Assembly (NCBI GenBank): GCA_024636935.1
Contig: JAGXGC010000007.1
Span: forward strand, 45,794 to 109,793
Direction of reading: 5' to 3'
DNA from: Sideroxydans sp.
GTDB taxonomy: Bacteria > Pseudomonadota > Gammaproteobacteria > Burkholderiales > Gallionellaceae
DNA: 64,000 nt
Numbering within the stretch: position 1 is the first letter of the stretch; every line of letters starts with the position of its first letter. The notes under the pieces were generated by a model. The model was not told the origin of the DNA, ran no database searches, and saw only the letters and a list, made by a program, of their open reading frames with translations. A program made the position numbers and the translations under genes. Positions 41,591 to 51,947 of this stretch are shown piece by piece.

Positions 41591-41654
41591 TCTTGAGGCC
41601 CCTTCGTGCTAGCATCCGGCGATAAAACAACACGCTACATAACAGGGTCGCCGC

Positions 41655-43277
41655 ATGCATTGGATCGCACCAACCGAACGAGATACCGTCACCGACACCA
41701 TTGAAAAGCGCTTGTGGGATGCAGCCGACCAGTTCCGTGCCAATTCCGGGCTGACTGCAGCGCAATATTCCGCCCCGGTGCTGGGCCTCATCTTCCTGCT
41801 GTTTGCCGAATCGCGCTTTACCAAGCGCCGCAAGGACCTCGAATCTGCCGGCGTATCCTCGCGCCGCTCGACCAGCCGTGTGGACGATCCTGCCGCTTAC
41901 CATGCCGAGGGCGTGATGTACCTGCCCGAAGCCGCACGGTTCGCACATCTGCTCAACCTGCCGGAAGGGGCCAACATCGGCCAGGCCATCAACGAGGCCA
42001 TGGATGCCATCGAGAAGCACAACCCGCAACTGGCGGGCGTGTTGCCGCGCACCTTTCAAATCTTCACCAGTACCTTGCTCAAAGAGCTGCTGAAAAAGAT
42101 CTCCGAGATCCCCGTGAGCACCGGCTATGACGCCTTCGGCCGCATCTACGAATACTTCCTCGGTGAATTCGCCCGCACAGAAGGTCAAAAGGGCGGCGAG
42201 TTCTACACCCCCAGCTCCATCGTGCGCCTGCTGGTGGAAGTGATACAGCCATTCCACGGACGCATCCTCGATCCCGCTTGCGGCTCCGGCGGCATGTTCG
42301 TCAGCAGCGCGCGCTTTGTGTCAGAGCACAAGAAGAATGCCGCCGACGAACTATTCATCCACGGCGTGGAAAAGACCGACGACACCGGACGCCTGGCGCG
42401 CATGAACCTCGCCATCCACGGCCTGGAAGGCGACATCCGCCACGGTGGACACATCAACAGCTACTACGACGACCCGCACGAAGCCGTCGGCAAGTTCGAT
42501 TTTGTCCTCGCCAATCCGCCGTTCAACGTCAACGCCGTGGACAAGGACAGGCTGGCCTCGGACGTTGGCACAGGCCGCCGTTTCCCCTTTGGTGTGCCGC
42601 GCACCGACAACGCCAACATGCTGTGGATACAACTGTTCTATTCCAGCCTGAATGCCCAAGGCCGCGCCGGATTCGTCATGGCGAATTCCGCCAGCGATGC
42701 GCGTGCCTCTGAGCAGGAGATCCGCAAACAATTGATTGAAGCCCGCGCCGTGGACGTGATGGTCGCCGTCGGCCCCAACATGTTCTACACCGTCACGTTG
42801 CCTTGCACGCTGTGGTTCCTGGATAAGGGTAAGCAGGGCACGTCACGCGCCGACACCATTCTTTTCATTGATGCCCGCCACATCTACCGCCAGATCGATC
42901 GCGCCCATCGCGATTGGGCGGATGCGCAGATTGGTTTCATCGCCAATGTCGTGCGCCTGTATCGCGGCGAAGCGCCGGACTACACCTTGGGCGGCGAGGA
43001 AGCCAAGGTCAAGCTGGTGGAAGTGTTTGGCAAGAAGCCAAGCTATGCCGACATTCTCGGCCTGTGCAAAGCCGCCACCCTCGCCGAAATCGAAGCGCAA
43101 GGCTGGAGCCTCAATCCCGGACGGTACGTCGGCGTGGCGGCGGGTGAAGAAGTCAGTGATGAAGATTTCAAGGAAAAACTGGAAGCGCTGAACGAGGAAC
43201 TGGAAGTGCTGAATGCACAAGCGCGCGAACTGGAGCAAACCATCGCGCAGAATGTCGCTGAGATTCTGGAGGCATGA
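41655..43277 (+). CDS. hsdM: Type I restriction-modification methyltransferase HsdM
   Basis: [30 protein letters not shown]. Confidence 0.95.
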   Translation: MHWIAPTERDTVTDTIEKRLWDAADQFRANSGLTAAQYSAPVLGLIFLLFAESRFTKRRKDLESAGVSSRRSTSRVDDPAAYHAEGVMYLPEAARFAHLLNLPEGANIGQAINEAMDAIEKHNPQLAGVLPRTFQIFTSTLLKELLKKISEIPVSTGYDAFGRIYEYFLGEFARTEGQKGGEFYTPSSIVRLLVEVIQPFHGRILDPACGSGGMFVSSARFVSEHKKNAADELFIHGVEKTDDTGRLARMNLAIHGLEGDIRHGGHINSYYDDPHEAVGKFDFVLANPPFNVNAVDKDRLASDVGTGRRFPFGVPRTDNANMLWIQLFYSSLNAQGRAGFVMANSASDARASEQEIRKQLIEARAVDVMVAVGPNMFYTVTLPCTLWFLDKGKQGTSRADTILFIDARHIYRQIDRAHRDWADAQIGFIANVVRLYRGEAPDYTLGGEEAKVKLVEVFGKKPSYADILGLCKAATLAEIEAQGWSLNPGRYVGVAAGEEVSDEDFKEKLEALNEELEVLNAQARELEQTIAQNVAEILEA

Positions 43278-44521
43278 TGCAAGCTGCATTCGAGGAGGTT
43301 CCAATTGAGGCACTTTGTACTAGAGTAACAAGCGGTTCGACTCCTTTACGCAGCCGCTCGGATTACTACGAGAATGGGTCAATTGACTGGTTCAAAACGG
43401 GTGAATTGAATGATTGGTTTGTTGAGTCATCGAACGAAAAAGTAACCCCGTTGGCGCTTCAGGAAACGTCGCTGAAAATTTTCCCTGCTGATACTGTGCT
43501 CATGGCTATGTACGGTGACGGTAAGACTATCACGACGCTAAGCATGCTTCGCAAGCCTGCAACAACAAATCAGGCTTGTGCCGCCATGTTGGTTGACCGG
43601 CAGAAGTGCGATCCAACCTATTTCTTCTATGCTCTCAAGTCGAGGCGATACAAGCTTGTCGGTCTTGCCTTAGGTGGTGCTCAGAGAAATCTGAGCGCAA
43701 AAATCATCAAGGATTTTTGCTTGCCGGTTTTCCCATTGCTTACCCAGCACCGCATCGCAGGCATCCTCTCGGCCTACGACGATTTGATCGAAAACAACCA
43801 GCGGCGCATCCGCATACTGGAAGACATGGCGCGCAGCCTCTACCGTGAGTGGTTCGTCCACTTCCGCTACCCCGGCCATGAATCTGTCCCACACACCGAT
43901 TCATCACTCGGCCCGATTCCGCAGGGGTGGGAAGTGAAAAAGCTTGGCGACATCGCTGTCGTGAATCGCGCCCAGATCAATGCAAAGAACGCCCCCGACG
44001 AATTGCACTACATTGACATCGCATCCGTCAGCCCCGGCCAGATTGATTATGCTACGACCTACGCTTTTGCCGATGCCCCCGGTCGTGCGCGCCGCGTTGT
44101 GCAGCACGGCGATGTGCTCTGGTCATGTGTGCGTCCAAACCGTCGTTCCCATGCACTGGTCATGCACCCTGAAACAAACACCATTGCTTCAACCGGATTT
44201 GCCGTGCTAACGGCTAAGGCCGTGCCATACACGTTCCTTTACTGCGCCACGACCACAGACGATTTCGTTAATTACCTGGCCAACAACGCCAGCGGTGCGG
44301 CTTATCCTGCTGTGACAGCCACGACTTTCGAGAAAGCGGAAATACTCGTTCCATCATCTGCGCTTTTGGGAAGATTTGGTGAGGCCACCATTGCGCTGAT
44401 GGAACAGGCGCACACACTCCAACGCCAAACCGCCAACCTCCGCCGCACACGTGATTTGTTGTTGCCGCGCTTGCTGTCTGGTAACTTAATTCCTGCTTGT
44501 ACTGAAGGGGCATCTTCATGA
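43274..44521 (+). CDS. hsdS: Type I restriction specificity subunit HsdS
   Basis: Two TRDs with conserved repeats ([45 protein letters not shown]). Confidence 0.93.
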   Translation: MMQAAFEEVPIEALCTRVTSGSTPLRSRSDYYENGSIDWFKTGELNDWFVESSNEKVTPLALQETSLKIFPADTVLMAMYGDGKTITTLSMLRKPATTNQACAAMLVDRQKCDPTYFFYALKSRRYKLVGLALGGAQRNLSAKIIKDFCLPVFPLLTQHRIAGILSAYDDLIENNQRRIRILEDMARSLYREWFVHFRYPGHESVPHTDSSLGPIPQGWEVKKLGDIAVVNRAQINAKNAPDELHYIDIASVSPGQIDYATTYAFADAPGRARRVVQHGDVLWSCVRPNRRSHALVMHPETNTIASTGFAVLTAKAVPYTFLYCATTTDDFVNYLANNASGAAYPAVTATTFEKAEILVPSSALLGRFGEATIALMEQAHTLQRQTANLRRTRDLLLPRLLSGNLIPACTEGASS

Positions 44522-45453
44522 ACACTGAACTTCGCTCACCAATCAGCAGATTCATCAAAGTGGAAGTGCAGATAGACGGCAATAAAGTGCAGTCTGCGGG
44601 TGGAGGTGATTATCCGAGGTTGATTGTTCCGCTTCATGTGACTGTGAGGGGAATTGAGCAGAAACATCGGAATGAAATCTTTTCGGCACAGTTTGGTGCA
44701 ATCCAAAGCGAACTTTTATTCAACGGGCAAAAAATTAGTGATGCGCTTCCGCGTCAATTAAATCGTCTAGCATATGAGTTCGATCAGGATGAATATGTGT
44801 ACCTTGAATTCCCGCTTGATGCGCGTCGTCTTGAATGGATTGAAAGGCAACGCCAAGGGAGTTTACATGGCACGGTACGTGTATCAATATTTTCATCGGT
44901 GCTAGGGCAGGTGCACGGAAGGGATGATCAATACAAGCCTCCATTTGCTTTTCGAGATGCGGTTTGCAACCAAGGGGATGTTCCATTTACCGTCCCAGAT
45001 ACGCAATGGCGTGAGCAAGTATTGCCAGGGTTGGGGTATGGCAAGATATTTGCGATTGAACTACCTGCAATTCCTATCGAGTCATTCCAAGGATTAGATC
45101 ATTCGTTCAAAGCAATGTCTCAGGCACAGAAGTTTTTTCAGATGGGCCACTATGATGAGGCAGTGGGAAAATGCCGAATTGCTCTTGAGAAATTCTTCGA
45201 GGTTATTGAAGTTGATAACGGCGATGGCACAAAGAAAAAAATTCCAATACTTAAACAATCTTGGGAGACGCGACTTGGGCAGGCAACATACAACTGGCTG
45301 AACGGGTCGTTTGTGGCAATCAAGACAGCATCAAATTCACCTCACCATAGTCCTAACGAACACTTTGACCGCTTAGGCGCACAGATGCTCATCATGGTCA
45401 CCACGGCACTAATCAGTTATGCGGCGAATGCTGCTGATGTGATTGAGCCATAG
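44518..45453 (+). CDS. Hypothetical protein, possible C-terminal HEPN-like helical domain
   Basis: ATGA overlap with hsdS; C-terminal EAVGKCRIALEKFFEVIE...GSFVAIKTASNSPHHS. Confidence 0.45.
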   Translation: MNTELRSPISRFIKVEVQIDGNKVQSAGGGDYPRLIVPLHVTVRGIEQKHRNEIFSAQFGAIQSELLFNGQKISDALPRQLNRLAYEFDQDEYVYLEFPLDARRLEWIERQRQGSLHGTVRVSIFSSVLGQVHGRDDQYKPPFAFRDAVCNQGDVPFTVPDTQWREQVLPGLGYGKIFAIELPAIPIESFQGLDHSFKAMSQAQKFFQMGHYDEAVGKCRIALEKFFEVIEVDNGDGTKKKIPILKQSWETRLGQATYNWLNGSFVAIKTASNSPHHSPNEHFDRLGAQMLIMVTTALISYAANAADVIEP

Positions 45454-45531
45454 TCATGCCTACCTTGCGCTTCCATTTTCCACCTAGAAAAAGTAGTATC
45501 CATTTCTAGGAAAATAGACCACAAGAAAATT

Positions 45532-46140
45532 GTGCAAGCTCTTAATAAAAAAGCGATTTCAAGAATATATGGACGTGGCAGGGGTTGGGCGTTCTCATCG
45601 AATGATTTTGTCGAGGATTTCAGCCGCAGTCAGATTGATAATGCACTGTCTGAGCTGTGTCTCGAAGGCAAGATTCGTCGCGTCTGCCGGGGCATTTACG
45701 ACTACCCGAAATTCAGTGAGTTGTTGCAGCAGGACTTGAGCCCAGATTTTGACCAGGTGGCGCAAGCGTTCGCACGCAAGTTCAACTGGCGCATTCAGCC
45801 ATCAGGTGATGCGGCGCTGAATCTACTTGGGCTTTCGACACAGGTTCCCGGTCGGCTGGTGTATCTCTCCGACGGGCCGAACCGTCAGTACGACATCGGA
45901 AACCACACGCTGGAGTTCAAGAAATCGGCACTGAAAGATGTGGGCTTCAAGCACCGCGAGAGCGGGCTGCTCGTTCAGGCGTTGAAGGCGCTGGGGCAGG
46001 AGCGGGTGGATGAGGCGGTGATCGCTACGCTGCGCAAACAACTGGACGAGACGGCGTGCAAGCGGGTGCTAAAAGATACCGTGACGGCGACCGGCTGGGT
46101 GTATGAGACGATAAAGCGGGTTTGCGGGGGGCGTGGCTGA
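45532..46140 (+). CDS. DUF6088/AbiEi antitoxin-like protein
   Basis: SSNDFVEDFSRSQIDNALSELCLEGKIRRVCRGIYDYPKFS; GTG start. Confidence 0.72.
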   Translation: MQALNKKAISRIYGRGRGWAFSSNDFVEDFSRSQIDNALSELCLEGKIRRVCRGIYDYPKFSELLQQDLSPDFDQVAQAFARKFNWRIQPSGDAALNLLGLSTQVPGRLVYLSDGPNRQYDIGNHTLEFKKSALKDVGFKHRESGLLVQALKALGQERVDEAVIATLRKQLDETACKRVLKDTVTATGWVYETIKRVCGGRG

Positions 46141-46886
46141 TGGAATCAAAATCTGAGTTCAGCGATTACATCGTGTATGTGGATGAAAGCGGCGATCACA
46201 GCCTGACTTCTATTGATGCAGGCTACCCGGTTTTCGTATTGTCGTTCTGCGTATTTCGCAAGAATGACTATGCCGAGCGAGTGACACCTGCGGTGCGCAA
46301 ACATAAGTTCGAGGTGTTCGGTCACGATATGGTGGTGTTACACGAACAAGAAATACGCAAGAAATCTGGGGCATTCGCACGTTTGGGCAAGGAAGCGCGT
46401 GAACAATTTATGGAGTCGCTGACCAGCATCATTGCAGCGGCAGACTTTACACTGATTGCAGTTGTAATAGATAAGCGTCGCTTGGCAAGCAAATATGTAA
46501 ATCCTGCGCATCCTTACCACTTGGCGATGGCGTTTGGTCTGGAGCGGATTTATCGTTTGTTACACGAACATGAGCAGGACAATCGCACCACACACATAGT
46601 TTGCGAGGCGCGTGGATCGAAAGAAGATGCTGAACTGGAGCTGGAGTTTCGCCGCATTCGTGATGGTGCAAATTATCTCAACAAGCGGCTACCGTTTGAG
46701 TTGGTGATCGCGGACAAGAAAACCAATTCGGAGGGAATGCAGTTGGCGGATTTGACCGCGCGCCCTATCGGTCTTTCGGTGTTGCGGCCTGAGCAGCCGA
46801 ACCGCGCAATGGCAATATTGGAAAGTAAGTTTTACCTGAATGGCACAGGGAATAAAAACGGTTTCGGGCTTAAAGTGTTCCCTTAA
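46140..46886 (+). CDS. DUF3800 domain protein
   Basis: YIVYVDESGDHSLTSIDAGYPVFVLSFCVFRK; TGATG overlap with upstream gene. Confidence 0.8.
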   Translation: MESKSEFSDYIVYVDESGDHSLTSIDAGYPVFVLSFCVFRKNDYAERVTPAVRKHKFEVFGHDMVVLHEQEIRKKSGAFARLGKEAREQFMESLTSIIAAADFTLIAVVIDKRRLASKYVNPAHPYHLAMAFGLERIYRLLHEHEQDNRTTHIVCEARGSKEDAELELEFRRIRDGANYLNKRLPFELVIADKKTNSEGMQLADLTARPIGLSVLRPEQPNRAMAILESKFYLNGTGNKNGFGLKVFP

Positions 46887-47007
46887 AAAGCAGAAGGGCA
46901 CCGAAGTAGTCCTCGATGCCCAACGCCGACCGGGTAGTCCCAATCCATTTGGGAGCAGTATATGAGCAAAATAATGAAATCTCAACCCCTACGTAAGGTT
47001 GGAATGA

Positions 47008-50000
47008 ATGAGTCCCAGTCCATATAACGAGGATAGCCTGGTCGAACAACCTGCAATCCAGCTCTTTGCCGAGCTGGGCTGGGAGACATTGTCAGCGTCT
47101 GAAGAGGTGATGGGGGCGAATGGCACGTTGGGCCGCGAGACGAAATCCGAGGTGGTGCTGGCTGCGCGCTTGCGTAGTGTGCTGGCGCGGCTGAATCCAT
47201 CACTGCCGCCAGAAGCAATTTCCGCAGCCGTGGATGAGCTGTCGCGCGACCGTTCCGCGATGTTGCCAGCAGCCGCGAACCGATATCTTTGGGCGTTGAT
47301 GCGCGACGGCGTGAAGGTGTCGGTGCCCGATCTGGCAAGAGGTGGCCAGAAAGACGAGCGGGTACGGGTGGTGGACTGGGATAACCCAGCAGCCAACGAT
47401 TTCCTGCTGGTGAGCCAGATGACCATCGTCGGCCAGCTCTATACCTGCCGCCCGGATTTGATTGGTTTTGTGAATGGCCTGCCGTGGGTGGTGATCGAGC
47501 TGAAGAAGCCGGGCGTGCCGGCCAAACAGGCGTTCGATGGCAACCTGACGAGTTACAAGCATGCACAGAACGGCGTTCCCGCGCTGTTCTGGTCGAATGC
47601 CGTGCTGATTGCTTCAAATGGCACGGATAGCCGCGTCGGCTCGCTGACTGCCGACTGGGAGCGGTTCTTCGAGTGGAAGCGCATCGAGAGCGAGGACGAG
47701 CCGCGCCGCGTGTCGCTGGATGTGATGTTGCGCGGACTGTGCGAGCCGTCGCGTCTGCTTGATCTGACTGAAAACTACACGCTGTTTTCCGAGCACAAGA
47801 GCGGGCTGACCAAGATCATCGGGCAGAACCATCAGTTCATCGGCGTGAACAATGCCATCCGCGCCATGCTGAAGGCGCGCGAGGAAGGCCACGGGCGCGG
47901 CGGCGTGTTCTGGCAGACGCAGGGTTCCGGCAAGAGTTTTTCCATGGTGTTCTTCGCGCAGAAAGTGCTGCGCAAGATCCCGGGCAACTGGACATTCGTG
48001 GTTGTCACCGACCGGGTGGAGCTGGACGAGCAGATTGCCAAGACCTTTGCGGCTTGTGGGGCGGTAAGCGATGCGACGGCTTGCCATGCGCAGAGCGGGG
48101 CGCAGTTACGCGAGCTGCTTTCCGGCAATAACCGCTATGTATTCACCTTGATCCACAAGTTTCAATCTGCCGAGGTGCTGTGCGACCGGCGCGATGTAAT
48201 CGTGCTGACCGACGAGGCACACCGCAGCCAGTACGACACGTTGGCGTTGAACATGCGCGCGGCACTGCCGAATGCCATGTTCGTTGCCTTCACCGGCACG
48301 CCGCTCATCGCGGGTGAAGAGCGCACGCGCGAGGTGTTCGGCGATTACGTTTCCATCTACGATTTCCAGCAGTCCGTCGAGGATGGCGCGACCGTGCCGC
48401 TGTTCTATGAGAACCGCACACCAGAGCTTCATCTCGACAATCCCGACCTGAACGACGACATCTATGACCTGATCGAGAACGCCGACCTATCGGATGACGC
48501 CGAGAAGAAGCTGGAGCGCGAGCTGGGGCGGCAGTATCACCTCATCACCCGCGATGATCGGCTGGATACCGTGGCGCAGGACATTGTGAGACATTTCCTA
48601 GGGCGGGGATTCCAGGGCAAGGCGATGGTGGTTTCCATCGACAAGGCTACCGCGCTGCGTATGTACGACAAGGTGCAGAAGTATTGGAAGATCGAGCTGG
48701 AGAATCAGCAAAAAGAGATCGAGAAGTGGAATGATCTTCCGGGATACGTGGGGACGCTTGATCCTCAAGACAGTCCGGAAATGATGCACGAAGAGGAATT
48801 GGAAGCGCGTCTGGACTACCTTGCGGAAACCGATATGGCCGTGGTGGTCTCTGCGGGTCAAAACGAGATCGAGCAGATGGCGAAACTGGGCATCGACATC
48901 GTGCCGCACCGCAAGCGCATGCTCGATGAAAAGCTGGACGAGAAGTTCAAAGACCCCAATGACCCATTGCGCCTCGTGTTTGTGTGTGCGATGTGGCTGA
49001 CTGGCTTTGATGCACCAAGCTGCTCTACGGTGTATCTGGACAAGCCAATGCGGAACCATACCCTGATGCAGACCATCGCCCGTGCCAACCGCGTGTATGC
49101 CGGCAAGCAGAGCGGCTTGATCGTGGACTACGCCAATGTGTTCGCTTCGCTGGAGAAGGCACTGGCGATCTATGGACAAGGGGGCGGCGGTGAAATGCCG
49201 GTGCGTGATAAGAAGGCGCTTGCGGACGAGCTGCGCTATGCCGTGAATGACGCGAACATGTTCTGCCTGGAGCTCGGCATCTCCTTGGCCGAGATTGAGA
49301 ACATGCAAATGGCCAACTTTGCACAGGCGGGGGCGATCCAGACGGCAGCCGACCGACTGATGGCCCCGGAGTCGATCAAACGTGACTTCCTGGCGCTGGA
49401 AGCATTGGTGAATAGTTTGTATCGTGCGGTGAAGCCCGATCCGGTTGCGATAGAGTTTTCACAGCGTTGCGGTTGTCTTGCCGCGATATCCGAATGCATC
49501 CGTACCGTGACCGACCCGCCGGATATTTCCCATATCCTGCAGGGGATTCAGGATTTGCTTGATGACTCTATCGCGGCAGAGCCATTCAAAATTCGGCAAA
49601 AGACATCGGCCTATGGCCAGATCGATCTTTCCAAAATCAACTTTGAAGCGCTACGCAAGCGTTTCGAGAAAAAGAAGCCCAGCAATACAGACATCGAGCG
49701 GTTGAAGGCTGCCGTGCGTGCGCAGCTTGAGCGCATGGTGCGACTCAATCCTACCCGAGCAGACTATCTGGCGAAGTTCCAGGAGCTCATCGAGGGCTAT
49801 AACTCGGGGAGCCGCAATATCGAGGAGATACTCAAGGAACTGTTGGCGCTGTCGCAGGTGCTGACGGATGAACAGACACGGCATGTGCGCGAGCACCTGT
49901 CCGAAGAAGAGTTGACCATCTTCGACATCCTGACTCGCCCAGCGCCGGATCTCACCACCGAAGAGCGGGATGAGGTGAAGAAGATCGCTCATCATTTGCT

Positions 50001-50205
50001 GGAGAAATTGAACAAGCTGCTGGTGCTTGGCTGGCGGCAGAAGATTTCCACCCGCGCCCGCGTGAAGATCGAGATCGAAAATGCTCTGGACGAAGCCTTA
50101 CCCCGCGCGTATTCCAAGGAACTGTACGAAGCCAAGTGCTCGGCTGTGTTTGAGCATGTGTATCAGAGTTATCAAGGGGAAGGGCGGAGCGTTTACGCTG
50201 CTTGA
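47008..50205 (+). CDS. hsdR: Type I restriction endonuclease HsdR
   Basis: GGVFWQTQGSGKSFSMVFF Walker A; VLTDEAHRSQYDTLALNMR DEAH; 1065 aa. Confidence 0.95.
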   Translation: MSPSPYNEDSLVEQPAIQLFAELGWETLSASEEVMGANGTLGRETKSEVVLAARLRSVLARLNPSLPPEAISAAVDELSRDRSAMLPAAANRYLWALMRDGVKVSVPDLARGGQKDERVRVVDWDNPAANDFLLVSQMTIVGQLYTCRPDLIGFVNGLPWVVIELKKPGVPAKQAFDGNLTSYKHAQNGVPALFWSNAVLIASNGTDSRVGSLTADWERFFEWKRIESEDEPRRVSLDVMLRGLCEPSRLLDLTENYTLFSEHKSGLTKIIGQNHQFIGVNNAIRAMLKAREEGHGRGGVFWQTQGSGKSFSMVFFAQKVLRKIPGNWTFVVVTDRVELDEQIAKTFAACGAVSDATACHAQSGAQLRELLSGNNRYVFTLIHKFQSAEVLCDRRDVIVLTDEAHRSQYDTLALNMRAALPNAMFVAFTGTPLIAGEERTREVFGDYVSIYDFQQSVEDGATVPLFYENRTPELHLDNPDLNDDIYDLIENADLSDDAEKKLERELGRQYHLITRDDRLDTVAQDIVRHFLGRGFQGKAMVVSIDKATALRMYDKVQKYWKIELENQQKEIEKWNDLPGYVGTLDPQDSPEMMHEEELEARLDYLAETDMAVVVSAGQNEIEQMAKLGIDIVPHRKRMLDEKLDEKFKDPNDPLRLVFVCAMWLTGFDAPSCSTVYLDKPMRNHTLMQTIARANRVYAGKQSGLIVDYANVFASLEKALAIYGQGGGGEMPVRDKKALADELRYAVNDANMFCLELGISLAEIENMQMANFAQAGAIQTAADRLMAPESIKRDFLALEALVNSLYRAVKPDPVAIEFSQRCGCLAAISECIRTVTDPPDISHILQGIQDLLDDSIAAEPFKIRQKTSAYGQIDLSKINFEALRKRFEKKKPSNTDIERLKAAVRAQLERMVRLNPTRADYLAKFQELIEGYNSGSRNIEEILKELLALSQVLTDEQTRHVREHLSEEELTIFDILTRPAPDLTTEERDEVKKIAHHLLEKLNKLLVLGWRQKISTRARVKIEIENALDEALPRAYSKELYEAKCSAVFEHVYQSYQGEGRSVYAA

Positions 50206-50370
50206 TCAGATTGCGCTGCCGACGTTATTTTGCGCAACCGTGGGATATCTGGGGCACCTGCAATTGCAAATTTATTTGGCAGGTAGCTTGCAAACTGGTT
50301 TATTGCCGGATTTAATTGGTGCTGATTCGATCTCTGTCCATTTCGTAGTACAACAACATAGGAGAAACGC

Positions 50371-50655
50371 ATGAACCGTAAGGAACTGATTGACGCACTT
50401 TCCGCAAAGACCGGTAGCAGCAAGGCTGACGCAGATCGTAACATCGCAGCACTGATCGAAACCATCACCAGCACCCTGAAGAAGGGCGACAACGTTGCAT
50501 TGGTTGGCTTCGGCACGTTCGAAGTTCGCAAGCGCGCAGCACGTACCGGCCGCAATCCAGCCACCGGTGCAGAGCTGAAGATCAAGGCTTCCAAGGCTCC
50601 GGCGTTCAAGGCTGGCGCAACATTGAAGGCTGCTGTGAACGGCGGAAAGAAGTAG
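50371..50655 (+). CDS. DNA-binding protein HU
   Basis: MNRKELIDALSAKTGSSKADADRNIAALIETI...GFGTFEVRKRAARTGRNPATG. Confidence 0.93.
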   Translation: MNRKELIDALSAKTGSSKADADRNIAALIETITSTLKKGDNVALVGFGTFEVRKRAARTGRNPATGAELKIKASKAPAFKAGATLKAAVNGGKK

Positions 50656-50710
50656 GCATACTGATCCTTTATGAGGGCCGCTCCATCAGTGAGGCTGGCG
50701 GCTTTTCAAG

Positions 50711-51013
50711 TTGAATCCAATGACACGCTCTGAACTTATAAAAAAACTGGCTGATCGTTTTCCGAAATTCACCATCAAAGATTCAGAACTGGCAGTCACC
50801 ATTATCTTGGATGCCATGGCTGACACCATGTCCAGGGGAGGGCGGACTGAGATCCGCGGTTTCGGCAGTTTCGGCCTTAATTATCGCCCTCCGCGGATGG
50901 GACGCAATCCCAAGAATGGGGTCTCAGTTCCCGTTCCCGGAAAATATGTCCCGCGCTTCAAGGCCGGTCTAGAACTGCGCGCACGCGTCGATAATGGTAG
51001 CCCGCATCCTTGA
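50711..51013 (+). CDS. Integration host factor beta-like protein
   Basis: TRSELIKKLADRFP...GGRTEIRGFGSFGLNYRPPRMGRNPKNG; likely start MTRSEL at 50720. Confidence 0.88.
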   Translation: MNPMTRSELIKKLADRFPKFTIKDSELAVTIILDAMADTMSRGGRTEIRGFGSFGLNYRPPRMGRNPKNGVSVPVPGKYVPRFKAGLELRARVDNGSPHP

Positions 51014-51098
51014 GGTTCTACTAGCGTGATTCACGGATAAACATTGCTTTCGTTATCAACCAAGTCCTCTAACGTAAATCGAACTTCAAGGGATAGCC

Positions 51099-51614
51099 AT
51101 GTCGTCTAAGAATGAAAACCTGAAAGTCATCATCGACCAACTATTGTCCGCCCAAGAGACTGCAGAGATGCTTTTCGAGAAACTGCAACGCATGGAAAGC
51201 CATACGCCCCATCTCTGCGCTGTTACAGCGGCAAGCATTTCAGATGGCCAACTCCTGACCGGTCGTGTTCTCTCAAATCTGTCCGTAGCACATCGCGAGA
51301 TTGAATCCCGACTCCCAGATTATGTTTTCGATTCAGGTGTTCATTGGGCAGCAGGCAAGCTCAGTCTGTCAGTGGCCGATATGTTCCCCACGCACTTGGA
51401 TATGATGCTTTCCCACCATGACGAGGGAATCAGGCAAGTGGCAGTACGTTGCGGCGATCTGAGTGAAGAACAGTTGCAGAAGACGCTTCAGGACCCGGAA
51501 AGCGGGGTCAGGCATGCTGCGGAGACACGCAAGCGGGACGGGAACAAGCCCTCGATACACAGGGACCTGCCTGTTGTGACCCTCAAATCTGTTGCAAGAA
51601 TGGGTTATCAGTGA
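51099..51614 (+). CDS. Hypothetical protein, possible HEAT-like repeats
   Basis: LDMMLSHHDEGIRQVAVRCGDLSEEQLQKTLQDPESGVRHAA. Confidence 0.45.
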   Translation: MSSKNENLKVIIDQLLSAQETAEMLFEKLQRMESHTPHLCAVTAASISDGQLLTGRVLSNLSVAHREIESRLPDYVFDSGVHWAAGKLSLSVADMFPTHLDMMLSHHDEGIRQVAVRCGDLSEEQLQKTLQDPESGVRHAAETRKRDGNKPSIHRDLPVVTLKSVARMGYQ

Positions 51615-51704
51615 CGCATCAAAGCAGTTCGGATTTCTGCGTGAAGCGGACACTGACCGCTCCGCGATTTACGAACTTTCGCCTCAGACCAGATGCAGAA
51701 GTTC

Positions 51705-51740
51705 GATATATCGGCTGTATATAGATATTTCGGCATATTG
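51705..51740 (+). repeat. Copy C of dispersed element
   Basis: GATATATCGGCTGTATATAGATATTTCGGCATATTG. Confidence 0.5.
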
Positions 51741-51947
51741 ACCTCGCTGCAAGGGCGGGGTAGGTTTCGGCAGTCAACAACCCGAATGGTCGCTTTATAT
51801 GAACATCTACCCAATGGGGATTCGAGGCTCTGATTGTTCGTTCTGAAATGAGTAGTTCGCGGCTGGTAGAGAATAAATCGCAAGTATTTAGTCGGCCAAA
51901 TTAAACCGCTGAACCCAGCTTGGCAGCGGATAAATGAAAAGATCAAC

